A DNA stretch of 64,000 bases. Origin: Ruminococcus sp. (GTDB lineage: Bacteria > Bacillota > Clostridia > Oscillospirales > Ruminococcaceae). Below are positions 29,632-38,761 of this stretch, one piece after another; position 1 is the first letter of the stretch, and the number at the start of each line of letters is the position of its first letter. The DNA is taken from NCBI GenBank assembly GCA_016288815.1, contig JAEELF010000036.1, positions 42,041 to 106,040 on the forward strand, in the 5' to 3' direction. The notes under the pieces were generated by a model. It had not been told where the DNA came from. It searched no databases and saw only the letters and a list, made by a program, of their open reading frames with translations. Both the position numbers and the translations under genes were made by a program.

Positions 29632-30933
29632 TTGGATAAGTTTGTTGTCAAGGGCGGCCGCCGTCTTACCGGCGAAGTCACCATAAGCGGTGCAAAGAAT
29701 GCCGCAGTAGCTATACTCCCCGCAGTCATACTTTCCGACGAGCCCTGCGTCGTCGAGAATGTCCCCTCCATAAGCGACGTCAACATCAGCCTGCGTATCC
29801 TGCAGGAAATGGGCGCGACGGTCGAGAACATCGGCAAGGACGCTTACAGGATAGACCCTACCCATATCGACAAGTGCTGCGTACCGTATGAGACGGCGCG
29901 CAAGATGAGAGCTTCGTACTACTTCCTCGGCGCTCTCCTCGGCAAATTCAATAAGGCAAGAGTTTCCATGCCGGGCGGATGTCCCCTCGGAGACAGACCG
30001 ATAGACCAGCACCTCAAGGCTTTCTCCGCTCTCGGCGCTGAGTACACCCTCAGCCAGGGCATGATAGATCTCAGGGCTGACAAGCTCCGCGGGAACCAGA
30101 TATTCTTCGACGTCGTAACAGTCGGAGCCACTATGAACGCTCTGCTCGCCGCTGTAAAGGCGGAGGGACTCACGATCATCGAGAACGCCGCCAAGGAGCC
30201 GCACATCGTTGACCTCGCGAACTTCCTCAACTCCATGGGCGCGAATATCATGGGCGCGGGTACTGACGTCATCAAGGTAAGAGGCGTCGAGCACCTCCAC
30301 GGCACGACATATGCCGTTATCCCCGACCAGATCGAGGCAGGCACATTCATGATAGCTGCTGCCGCGACCCACGGCGACGTACTCATCAAGAACATAATCC
30401 CCAAGCACCTCGAGTCCATAACCAAGAAGCTCGAGAAGATAGGCGTAAATATCGAACAGTACGACGACAGCATGAGAGTCTGGACCGACGGTCCGCTCGT
30501 AAAGGCTAACGTCAAGACCACTCCTCACCCCGGCTTCCCGACCGATATGCAGCCGCAGATAGCTACTCTGCTCACTCTCGCCGAGGGTACGAGCATTGTC
30601 ACTGAGGGCGTGTGGGAGCAGCGCTTCCGCTATGTGGACGAGCTTCGCAGAATGGGCGCTGACATCACGGTAAACGGTAAGGTCGCTCTCATCGAGGGCA
30701 CAGGCAAGCTCATGGGCGCACCGGTAAAGGCGTGTGACCTCAGAGCCGGCGCAGCCCTTATAATCGCTGGTCTCGCAGCGAGCGGCATCACCGAGATAGA
30801 GGACATTTTCCATATCGAGCGCGGCTACGACTGCATGGAAGGCAAGCTCCGTGCGCTTGGCGCAGACATCGAAAAGATAAGCGTCCCCGATAAGGAGTCC
30901 GACAAGGACGAGTCCCAGAAGGACGCGGTTTAA
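29632..30933 (+). CDS. murA: UDP-N-acetylglucosamine 1-carboxyvinyltransferase (TTG start)
   Basis: 433 aa; GGRRLTGEVTISGAKNAAVAILPA, MPGGCPLGDRPIDQHLKAF, GTDVIKVRG; SD AAGGAGA before TTG. Confidence 0.94.
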   Translation: MDKFVVKGGRRLTGEVTISGAKNAAVAILPAVILSDEPCVVENVPSISDVNISLRILQEMGATVENIGKDAYRIDPTHIDKCCVPYETARKMRASYYFLGALLGKFNKARVSMPGGCPLGDRPIDQHLKAFSALGAEYTLSQGMIDLRADKLRGNQIFFDVVTVGATMNALLAAVKAEGLTIIENAAKEPHIVDLANFLNSMGANIMGAGTDVIKVRGVEHLHGTTYAVIPDQIEAGTFMIAAAATHGDVLIKNIIPKHLESITKKLEKIGVNIEQYDDSMRVWTDGPLVKANVKTTPHPGFPTDMQPQIATLLTLAEGTSIVTEGVWEQRFRYVDELRRMGADITVNGKVALIEGTGKLMGAPVKACDLRAGAALIIAGLAASGITEIEDIFHIERGYDCMEGKLRALGADIEKISVPDKESDKDESQKDAV

Positions 30934-30971
30934 AAAAACTACAGCCATGGATAAGCTCCATGGCTGTTTTT
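30933..30971 (+). terminator. Intrinsic terminator after murA
   Basis: ACAGCCATGG-ATAAGCT-CCATGGCTGTTTTTGT. Confidence 0.75.
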
Positions 30972-30972
30972 G

Positions 30973-31653
30973 TCAATACAGGCGGGTCTCACGCACGAAG
31001 GCATCTGCGGCGGCGCGTATCATTTCGTGGCAGGCGGGGACGTAGCCCGCTTTCACGCCGAGCAGCGCGGAAAAAGCCCCGCTTTTTGCGGCGAGCTTGG
31101 CTAAATGCCGCATATCGCGCTCGACGATGCTTGCTGTCGTGCCGTAGCGCTCTGCGACGCGGGTATAGAGTCCGGCTACGAGGTCGGTGAGGAGCTGCGG
31201 CTCGCAGATACACATTTCCGCCGCCGAGCTGAGGAAGTAGAAGCCCTTGTTGCTGGTGGGGAAGCCCTTCCGGGTGAGGAAAGAAGTGAGCTCGAACATG
31301 GAGGGCTCGCTGCCGCGGCGGAGCATTCCTGTGAGCTCGGCACAGACGATGTCAGCGGGAGCCGGCATTACGAAGCATTTAGCTGCTCCGGCGTCGAGGA
31401 GCGCGCGCATATTTTTTTCGGAGGGACTGTACATCAGCACAGCCATCGAAATATCAGGGAATTCTCGTATCATCGAAAGCGCGGGAGAGAGGTCGCAGCC
31501 GACCCCTATGACAGCCGCCCGCCAGCTTTGCTTCAGGACTGTCATGCGGAGCTCTTCCGGAGGGCACAGCCACGGCGCGAACCCTGCGCGGGAGAGCTTT
31601 TCGTTGAGCATACGGCAGAAAAACGACCCGTCGTCGATGACGAGCACCCGCAT
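30973..31653 (-). CDS. Spo0A-like transcriptional regulator with degenerate receiver domain
   Basis: MRVLVIDDG... receiver-like N-terminus; C-terminal KGFYFLSSAAEMCICEPQLLTDLVAGLYTRVAERYGTTASIVERDMRH closely resembles the Spo0A DNA-binding domain. Confidence 0.82.
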   Translation of the reverse strand: MRVLVIDDGSFFCRMLNEKLSRAGFAPWLCPPEELRMTVLKQSWRAAVIGVGCDLSPALSMIREFPDISMAVLMYSPSEKNMRALLDAGAAKCFVMPAPADIVCAELTGMLRRGSEPSMFELTSFLTRKGFPTSNKGFYFLSSAAEMCICEPQLLTDLVAGLYTRVAERYGTTASIVERDMRHLAKLAAKSGAFSALLGVKAGYVPACHEMIRAAADAFVRETRLY

Positions 31654-31749
31654 TATCCCACTGTTGCTGCGTTCGCTGAGCTGCATATGATCCCCTCCTT
31701 TTACAACGATATCTCTATTTTAGCATAATCGTCAGCAAAAAGCAACAGG

Positions 31750-31967
31750 AGTTTTTGTGCGGCATCAGGCGTAGTTGTTTGTGGCAGAAACAAGTAGAAG
31801 CCCTCTCTTGCAGGGCTTCTCCTCTTTCAAAACAGTCCACCGGACTGTTTTGAAATTCACCTCTTGCGGATAGCTTTCGTATATGCAGGGCTCTGCCCTG
31901 CAACTGCCAGAGGCTCTGCCTCTGGACTCCGCCAAAGGGGCAGTCGCCCCTTTGGAATCCCATTTCC
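31750..31967 (-). repeat. Modular multi-hairpin intergenic repeat, copy C (inverted relative to A and B)
   Basis: Minus strand: ATGGGATTCCAAAGGGGCGACTGCCCCTTTGGCGGAGTCCAGAGGCAGAGCCTCTGG...TTTCAAAACAGTCCGGTGGACTGTTTTGAAAGAGGAGAAGCCCTGCAAGAGAGGGCTTCTACTTG. Confidence 0.85.
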
Positions 31968-32077
31968 TGAGGTCGCTTTGTATCACTCAAAAAATCCTTG
32001 CATTCCGCGTGAAACTGTGGTATAATAAATATATATGTGCGTAAGAATAATCCCGATCAACGAAAGGAACTCTTTTT

Positions 32078-33196
32078 ATGATAATTCTTGATGAACTCAG
32101 GGTCGAGATGACCGGCTACCGCAAGGAAATGACCGAGCTTGCGGATGTGCTCAACATAAAAGCTGCGAAGGCACGCGTTGCCGAGCTCGGCGAAGAGACC
32201 GCAAAGGACGGCTTCTGGGACGACCTCGAGAACTCTCAGGCTGTGCTCAAGGAGCAGAAGTCCCTCGAAAAGAAGATAGACAAATACAATAAGCTCAACG
32301 ACACCCTCGAGGATCTCATCACCCTCATCGAGCTCTCTATCGAGGAGGACGACGACAGCTCCGTTGATGAGATAAAGGCAGAGGCAGAGTCCTTCAAGGC
32401 AAAGCTCGAGGAGGAGAAGCTCTCCACGCTGCTCACCGGTGAGTACGATTCCTCGAACGCTATCCTCACCTTCCACGCCGGCGCAGGCGGTACGGAGGCT
32501 CAGGACTGGGCTGAGATGCTCTACAGAATGTACAACCACTGGGCAGAGCGTCACGACTACAAGGTCGAGCTGCTCGACTACCTCGACGGTGATGAAGCGG
32601 GCATGAAGTCTGCAACTATCCTCATCGAGGGCGACAACGCCTACGGCTACATGAAGTCGGAGTCCGGCGTACACAGACTTGTCCGCATTTCCCCGTTCGA
32701 CGCTTCCGGCAGACGTCACACGTCGTTCGCAGCGCTCGAGGTAATGCCCGAGATCGACGATTCGATAGAGGTCGATATCCGCCCTGAGGACATCGAAATG
32801 GAGGTTTACCGCTCCAGCGGCGCAGGCGGTCAGAAGGTAAACAAGACCAGCTCGGCGGTACGTCTTATCCATAAGCCGACGGGTATCGTGGTCTCGTGCC
32901 AGACCCAGCGCAGCCAGTACCAGAACAAGGACTACGCCATGAAAATGCTCCGCTCGAAGCTCATCGAGATCAAGGAGCGCGAGCACCTCGAGAAGATCGA
33001 GGACATCAAGGGCGTGCAGAACCAGATCGCATGGGGCTCGCAGATACGCTCGTATGTGTTCATGCCGTATACCCTCGCTAAGGACCACAGAACAGGCTTC
33101 GAGAACGGCAATATACAGGCAGTTATGGACGGCGACATCGACGGCTTCATCAACGCTTACCTGAAGTCCCTCTCGCACGGTACACTTGAGAAATAA
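32078..33196 (+). CDS. prfB: Peptide chain release factor 2 (no programmed frameshift in this copy)
   Basis: 372 aa single frame; RF2 SPF motif (VRISPFDASGRRHTSFA) and GGQ (SSGAGGQKVNKTSSAVRL). Confidence 0.95.
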   Translation: MIILDELRVEMTGYRKEMTELADVLNIKAAKARVAELGEETAKDGFWDDLENSQAVLKEQKSLEKKIDKYNKLNDTLEDLITLIELSIEEDDDSSVDEIKAEAESFKAKLEEEKLSTLLTGEYDSSNAILTFHAGAGGTEAQDWAEMLYRMYNHWAERHDYKVELLDYLDGDEAGMKSATILIEGDNAYGYMKSESGVHRLVRISPFDASGRRHTSFAALEVMPEIDDSIEVDIRPEDIEMEVYRSSGAGGQKVNKTSSAVRLIHKPTGIVVSCQTQRSQYQNKDYAMKMLRSKLIEIKEREHLEKIEDIKGVQNQIAWGSQIRSYVFMPYTLAKDHRTGFENGNIQAVMDGDIDGFINAYLKSLSHGTLEK

Positions 33197-33197
33197 G

Positions 33198-33238
33198 AAT
33201 AAAAACCCCGGAAGTTCACACGAACGTCCGGGGTTTTG
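33198..33238 (+). terminator. Intrinsic terminator after prfB
   Basis: CCCCGGAAGTTCACACGAACGTCCGGGGTTTTGTT. Confidence 0.65.
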
Positions 33239-33300
33239 TTGATATATCTTTGTATGGGCTGATGCCAACATCAGCCCACAATTGTGCATAGAGTCATTTA

Positions 33301-34095
33301 TCAGTACGGCAGAACGAACTGATCTGCGCGCCATACGCCGTCCTCGAGCACCATAGAGAATGTTGCGGTCTCGGTGTAGGCGTCGTCGCCCCAGTCAGTG
33401 CCGTCGTAGTAGTTCTCGACGTTGAAAACTATCTCGGAATCGCTGCGGGACTCTACCTGAGTTACCTTGGAGCCGGAGTAGTAGATATCAGCGCCGCGGC
33501 CGCCGCAGAGCGCGTATACGCCCTCCTCGCCGTCAACGTAAAGAGAATCGAGGGCGGAGTTGGGGTGGCTGCTGGAGAATACTTTGTGGTAGTCGGCGAG
33601 AACGTCATCAACGCTGGTCACGCCGGGTGTCGTGATGAGGTAGTACATCCAGCCGAAGTCGCCGACGGTGATAGTGCGGGTGCTGTCCACCTCATAGGGA
33701 CAGCCAACGGTATAAGAGAACTCGGTCTGGCAGGCGGACTCGAACAGCGTCTGCGCAGCCGCGATGAGGGTGCGGTCGGACTCAGCCGCAGCGTCGTCAG
33801 CGAAGACTACAGCGCCGTCTTCGTCGAGCGAGAAAGCGCCGGTTCCTAGCGGGTCTACCTGTTCGGTGTCGGCGGGAGCATAGGACACAGCCTCTGTCTC
33901 GGCTTCGGCGGGAGCGTCGGTCTCGGCTTCCTCCTCAGCCTCAGTGGGAGCGAGCGGGTCAGGCTGGGTCTCGGGCATCTCGTCAGCGGACTCACTGCTG
34001 CTGCCGGAGGTGCCTGCGGGGTCCTCGGTCTTTCCGCACGACGCCAGAGCGCCGAGCATTGCGGTGATGATGAGCATTGCGATAAGTTTTTTCAT
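33301..34095 (-). CDS. Hypothetical lipoprotein
   Basis: Signal peptide with lipobox LASCGK, acidic/Ser-rich linker; no domain recognised. Confidence 0.75.
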   Translation of the reverse strand: MKKLIAMLIITAMLGALASCGKTEDPAGTSGSSSESADEMPETQPDPLAPTEAEEEAETDAPAEAETEAVSYAPADTEQVDPLGTGAFSLDEDGAVVFADDAAAESDRTLIAAAQTLFESACQTEFSYTVGCPYEVDSTRTITVGDFGWMYYLITTPGVTSVDDVLADYHKVFSSSHPNSALDSLYVDGEEGVYALCGGRGADIYYSGSKVTQVESRSDSEIVFNVENYYDGTDWGDDAYTETATFSMVLEDGVWRADQFVLPY

Positions 34096-34110
34096 AGTTG
34101 TTCTCCTTTT

Positions 34111-36276
34111 TTATTCGTCGTCGTCAAGTGTAAAGTCTATGGTACCGTCGCTGACGTTCACGGCGGCGCAGATGACCTGCACCTCCTTGCCGAGTTCGTA
34201 AGAGACTCTGCTGAAGCGTTCGGTCAGCGCGACAGGCTCAGTGTAGTCGTACTCTCCCTCGGGGAGGGTGCGTATGTGGACAAGTCCCTCGACCGTATTC
34301 GGCAGCTCAGCGTAGAAGCCGAACTCCGTGACGCCGGAGATCCTCGCTGTGAAGATCTCGCCGATGTGGGACTTCATGTACTCTGCCTTGTAGCAGTCCT
34401 CGCACTCGCGCTCTATCGCGACAGCGCGCATCTCGCCGTTCGTAGCGCACTCAGAAGCCTTGACCGCGAAGCTCTCGTAGCGCTTTTGCAGCCATTCCTT
34501 GCCGTAGCCGGCGAGTATGTCGGTGATTATCCTGTGGACCGCGAGGTCGGAATAACGGCGTATCGGGGAGGTGAAGTGCGCGTAGTCCTCGAGCACGAGC
34601 CCGAAGTGTCCGAGCGGCTCGGGGGAGTACTTAGCCTTTGCCATCGACCGCAGCACGAGCATATTCACAGCCTCGAACTTGTCCGTGCCGCGTGCGCTCT
34701 CGAGTATCTTCCCCGCGTGATACGGCTTGAATTCGGTGAAGTGCGGACACTCCAGCCCGAACTTGGGGAGTATCTCATGCAGCGCCTCGACTTTAGCCTC
34801 CGGCGGCTGCTCGTGGATACGGTAGACGAACGGCGCACCCTTTTCGCGCGCGAGCTTCGCTGCCGCCTCGTTCGCGGTGAGCATGAATTCCTCGATGATA
34901 CGCTCGCTGCGTCCGCGCTCACGCGGCTTCACGTCGCAGCAGACGCCGTCCTCACCGATGATGAGCTTGCTCTCGGTGGTCTCGATCTCGGGCGCGTGAC
35001 GGCGGATACGCTTCTGTATCAGCAGCTCCGCGAGCTCGTCCATAAGGGGTATGCGGTCTGCGATGTCGGCGTATTTCGCCTGTATATCGGCACTTGCCGT
35101 GCCGTCGATAAGTGTATTTATCTCGGAGTAGACTCCCTTGACCCGCGAGCGTATGACGCTCTTGCAGAAGCGGTAGGAGACGAGCTCCCCGTTGGTATCG
35201 AGCTCCATTATCGCCGACAGCGTGAGCCTGTCCTCGCCGGGATTGAGCGAGCACAGCCCGTTCGAGAGCTCCTCCGGGAGCATGGGTATGACCCTGTCCG
35301 CGTAGTAGACGCTCGTGCCGCGGCTCATCGCGTCCTTGTCGAGCTCGCTGTTGCCCTTGACGTAGTGCGAGACGTCCGCGATATGTACGCCGAGCGTCCA
35401 GCCGCCGGGCTTTTTCTCAACGGACACCGCGTCGTCGAGGTCCTTGGATTCGGCGCTGTCGATGGTGAATATCGGCTCGCCGCGCAGGTCCTCGCGGTTG
35501 TTGAGGGAGTGGATCTGTACGCCGCCCTCGGCTATTTTACGCACCTCGCGCATGGCTTCCGCGGAGAATTCCACCGGGGCGCCGTGGGAGGCGATTATCG
35601 CGCCCGCGCATGACGCGGCGAGCTGCGAGCTGCCGAAGACTGAGGTTATGCGCACTTTATGCTCCGCGTGGCGCCGACCTCTGTGGACTATCTCCGCGAG
35701 CACCTTGTCGCCCTCACTGAAGGGGACGCTGCGGTCGCGGACTATTATCATGTGGTTGCGTGTGGCTGTATCGGGGACGAGGTAGAGCGTGCCGTCCACG
35801 GACTCGATACGTCCGGTCATGAAGGAGCTGCCGGGCTCGATGATGTCGAGCACCTCGCCCTCGGGCTCGCCGGTGCGGGAGTCTATGTCCGCGATGAGCA
35901 CGCGGTCGCCCGGCATTGCGCCGAGCATACACTTCCCGGGAATGAAGTACTCCGTCCCGTCGTCGGTCTGAGCGAATCCGAACGTGCGGCTGAGGCGCGA
36001 GACAGTCGCGGGCTTTGCACCTATACGGGCGCAGAGCGCAGCTTTCATGCCCTTGCGGACGGTGATGACGCCCTCCGTGCGGAGCTCGCCGAACGCCTGC
36101 GCGAAGTTCTCCCTGCCGTTTTTCTTTGTCCGGCACTTGGACTCCAGCTCGCTCAGGGGCATAGCTTTCTTATCATATTTATTGAGGAACACGAGTATCT
36201 TGTTCCTGTAGCTTTCAACGCTCATGGCGGCGCCGGCCTTCTTGGCGGACGCGCGCTTTTTTGATTTTTCCGGCAT
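34111..36276 (-). CDS. rnr: Ribonuclease R
   Basis: RNB domain: FTIDSAESKDLDDAVSVEKK, HIADVSHYVKGNSELDKDAMSRGTSVY, HFTSPIRRYSDLAVHRI; C-terminal S1. Start placed at MPEKSKKR. Confidence 0.94.
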   Translation of the reverse strand: MPEKSKKRASAKKAGAAMSVESYRNKILVFLNKYDKKAMPLSELESKCRTKKNGRENFAQAFGELRTEGVITVRKGMKAALCARIGAKPATVSRLSRTFGFAQTDDGTEYFIPGKCMLGAMPGDRVLIADIDSRTGEPEGEVLDIIEPGSSFMTGRIESVDGTLYLVPDTATRNHMIIVRDRSVPFSEGDKVLAEIVHRGRRHAEHKVRITSVFGSSQLAASCAGAIIASHGAPVEFSAEAMREVRKIAEGGVQIHSLNNREDLRGEPIFTIDSAESKDLDDAVSVEKKPGGWTLGVHIADVSHYVKGNSELDKDAMSRGTSVYYADRVIPMLPEELSNGLCSLNPGEDRLTLSAIMELDTNGELVSYRFCKSVIRSRVKGVYSEINTLIDGTASADIQAKYADIADRIPLMDELAELLIQKRIRRHAPEIETTESKLIIGEDGVCCDVKPRERGRSERIIEEFMLTANEAAAKLAREKGAPFVYRIHEQPPEAKVEALHEILPKFGLECPHFTEFKPYHAGKILESARGTDKFEAVNMLVLRSMAKAKYSPEPLGHFGLVLEDYAHFTSPIRRYSDLAVHRIITDILAGYGKEWLQKRYESFAVKASECATNGEMRAVAIERECEDCYKAEYMKSHIGEIFTARISGVTEFGFYAELPNTVEGLVHIRTLPEGEYDYTEPVALTERFSRVSYELGKEVQVICAAVNVSDGTIDFTLDDDE

Positions 36277-36340
36277 CAAAGTCTCCTTTTGTCTGTAAAA
36301 AAACAGCCCCATGACTCAGGTCACAGGGCGGGTTCTCGGT

Positions 36341-36598
36341 TTATTTCGTGAAGATCGGGACAATGTTTATCGCCAGAACAACGACGAACATGAGAATTCC
36401 GAGGGTTCGTGTGATCTTGTTGAGGATAGCCTCTTTAGTTCTGCCCTCGTTCTTTCCGTAGAACGAATCTGTGCTTGCGCCTGTGAGGGCAGCGGTCATG
36501 CTGTCCTGACCCTTCTGCTCCTGTGAAAGGCAGAGGATGATAACGAGTACGCTTATGACGAGGAGGGCAGCGCCTCCGATGATCTCAAGAGTGGTCAT
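36341..36598 (-). CDS. secG: Preprotein translocase subunit SecG
   Basis: 85 aa, two TM helices, LSQEQKGQDSMTAALTGASTDSFYGKNEGRTKEAILNKIT. Confidence 0.9.
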   Translation of the reverse strand: MTTLEIIGGAALLVISVLVIILCLSQEQKGQDSMTAALTGASTDSFYGKNEGRTKEAILNKITRTLGILMFVVVLAINIVPIFTK

Positions 36599-37051
36599 GA
36601 ATGTTTACCTCCAGATTTGATTATGTATATCAACTTATCGCATTATCCGATTAGCTTATATATTATACCACGCATTGCGCACAATTGCAAGGGTTTGGAC
36701 AGTAAAAAAGATGACGAAAATACCCCGTATGATTTGTCAGGTATGCACAATTATCCCTGCGGCGTGCCCCGGTGCCCAAAGGGACAACCTCCCAGCGGAG
36801 GGGCCGTGATATTATGCCGGCTGCCCCTCCGCCGAGCGGTTTTCCCTTTGGAAAACCTTTTCCCCTCGCCACCTTCCCGCCGCGAGTTACCTTTCTTCGC
36901 GAACACCTCCGGTGTCGCTGGCGGGATCGGACGGGAACCGTTGAATTTTTGTGGGGCGATCGCTCTGTATCACCGTGCAATAAACAGTTGACATTTGCCG
37001 GAATATGCTGTAAAATATATAGGATAACATATTTTGAAACGAGGTACCTAT

Positions 37052-38458
37052 ATGCTTAAAAACACTGAAAAAGTAATGGATAAGATCGTTGACCTCTGTA
37101 AATCCAAGGGCTACGTTTACCCCGGCTCCGAGATCTACGGCGGTCTTGCAAACACATGGGACTACGGCCCGCTCGGCGTTGAGCTCAAGAACAACATCAA
37201 GAAGGCATGGCTGAAGAAGTTCGTGCAGGAGAACAAGTACAACGTCGGTCTCGACAGCGCTATCCTCATGAATCCGCAGACATGGGTAGCTTCCGGACAT
37301 ATCGGCGGCTTCTCCGACCCGCTCATGGACTGCAAGGAGTGCAAGACACGTCACCGCGCAGACAACCTCATCGAGGACTTCGACGGCACTAACGTTGCCG
37401 GCTGGACCAACGAGCAGATGACCGACTACATCAGGGAGCACAACATCGTCTGCCCGAACTGCGGCAAGGCGAATTTCACTGATATACGCCAGTTCAACCT
37501 CATGTTCGAGACCTTCCAGGGCGTTACCGAGGACTCCAAGTCCGAGCTGTATCTCCGCCCTGAGACCGCGCAGGGTATCTTCGTGAATTTTGCGAATATC
37601 CAGAGAACGACCCGCAAGAAGGTTCCGTTCGGCGTCGCACAGGTCGGCAAGTCGTTCAGAAACGAGATAACTCCCGGAAACTTTATCTTCCGCGTTCGTG
37701 AGTTCGAGCAGATGGAGCTTGAGTTCTTCTGCAAGCCCGGCACTGACCTCGAGTGGTTCAGCTACTGGAGAGGCTTCTGCAAGGATTTCCTGCTGGGTAT
37801 CGGTCTCAAGGAGGAGAATATCCGTCTCCGCGACCACTCCCCCGAGGAGCTCTGCTTCTACTCCAAGGCTACCACAGATTTCGAGTACCTCTTCCCGTTC
37901 GGCTGGGGCGAGCTCTGGGGCGTTGCTGACCGAACAGACTACGACCTCACACAGCACATCAAGACCAGCGGCAAGTCGCTCGAATACTTCGATCCAGAGA
38001 CCAACGAGAAGTATATCCCCTACGTTATCGAGCCGTCGCTCGGCGTAGAGAGACTCTTCCTCTCTGTAGTAACAGAGGCTTACGACGAGGAGGAGATCGT
38101 CTCCACAGACAAGGACGGCAACGAGAAGCGCGAGACCCGCACGGTAATGCACCTGCATCCGGCGCTCGCACCGTACAAGGCAGCAGTTCTTCCGCTCGTG
38201 AAGAAGCTCACTCCCAAGGCGGAGGAGGTATTCGAGATGCTGTCCAAGAAGTTCATGGTGGACTTCGACGAGACCGGCACTATCGGCAAGAGATACCGCC
38301 GTCAGGACGAGATAGGCACACCGTTCTGCATCACATACGACTTTGACACACTCGAAAAGGATAACTGCGTGACTGTCCGCGACCGCGACACCATGCAGCA
38401 GGAGCGCGTTCCGATAGACAAGCTCGTCGAGTATCTCGAGGCAAAGATAGCATATTAA
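37052..38458 (+). CDS. glyS: Glycyl-tRNA synthetase (dimeric alpha2 type)
   Basis: [68 protein letters not shown]. Confidence 0.95.
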   Translation: MLKNTEKVMDKIVDLCKSKGYVYPGSEIYGGLANTWDYGPLGVELKNNIKKAWLKKFVQENKYNVGLDSAILMNPQTWVASGHIGGFSDPLMDCKECKTRHRADNLIEDFDGTNVAGWTNEQMTDYIREHNIVCPNCGKANFTDIRQFNLMFETFQGVTEDSKSELYLRPETAQGIFVNFANIQRTTRKKVPFGVAQVGKSFRNEITPGNFIFRVREFEQMELEFFCKPGTDLEWFSYWRGFCKDFLLGIGLKEENIRLRDHSPEELCFYSKATTDFEYLFPFGWGELWGVADRTDYDLTQHIKTSGKSLEYFDPETNEKYIPYVIEPSLGVERLFLSVVTEAYDEEEIVSTDKDGNEKRETRTVMHLHPALAPYKAAVLPLVKKLTPKAEEVFEMLSKKFMVDFDETGTIGKRYRRQDEIGTPFCITYDFDTLEKDNCVTVRDRDTMQQERVPIDKLVEYLEAKIAY

Positions 38459-38462
38459 GCAT

Positions 38463-38493
38463 CAAAGGGACAGCTGCTGGCTGTCCCTTTTTG
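38463..38493 (+). terminator. Intrinsic terminator after glyS
   Basis: AAAGGGACAGCTGCTGGCTGTCCCTTTTT. Confidence 0.7.
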
Positions 38494-38761
38494 TGCCCGG
38501 AGGGGCGTGTGGGGACGCATTCCGTGCGCCCGCTTTTCGCACATAAATGCGGTCTGACGTGGGTGTCAGCCCCTACAAAGGCAGTCAGCGAGTATATGTG
38601 GGGTAGTGGTGTTGAAAAGAACCGCTGAAAAACAGCACATTTCTGTGCGCTTCAACAAATTTCCATAAAAAATAGGATTTTCCGCTTTATTTTTCACGGA
38701 AAGTATAGTATAATAGATGTATATAATGCAGTGTAGACTATCTGTTTCTATGAGGTGCAAA

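Noticed and set aside
29614-30948. 444-aa minus-strand ORF opposite murA
   Set aside because: Antisense shadow of murA; no motif or SD support.
32078-33196. Possible programmed frameshift in prfB
   Set aside because: RF2 reads through in a single frame with no in-frame UGA after the SD-like region, so the autoregulatory frameshift is absent here. Many bacteria lack it, so not scored as novel.
36887-38158. 423-aa minus-strand ORF opposite glyS (similar cases at 32057-33334, 34276-35613, 38777-39970, 40334-41710)
   Set aside because: Antisense shadows of highly conserved genes.
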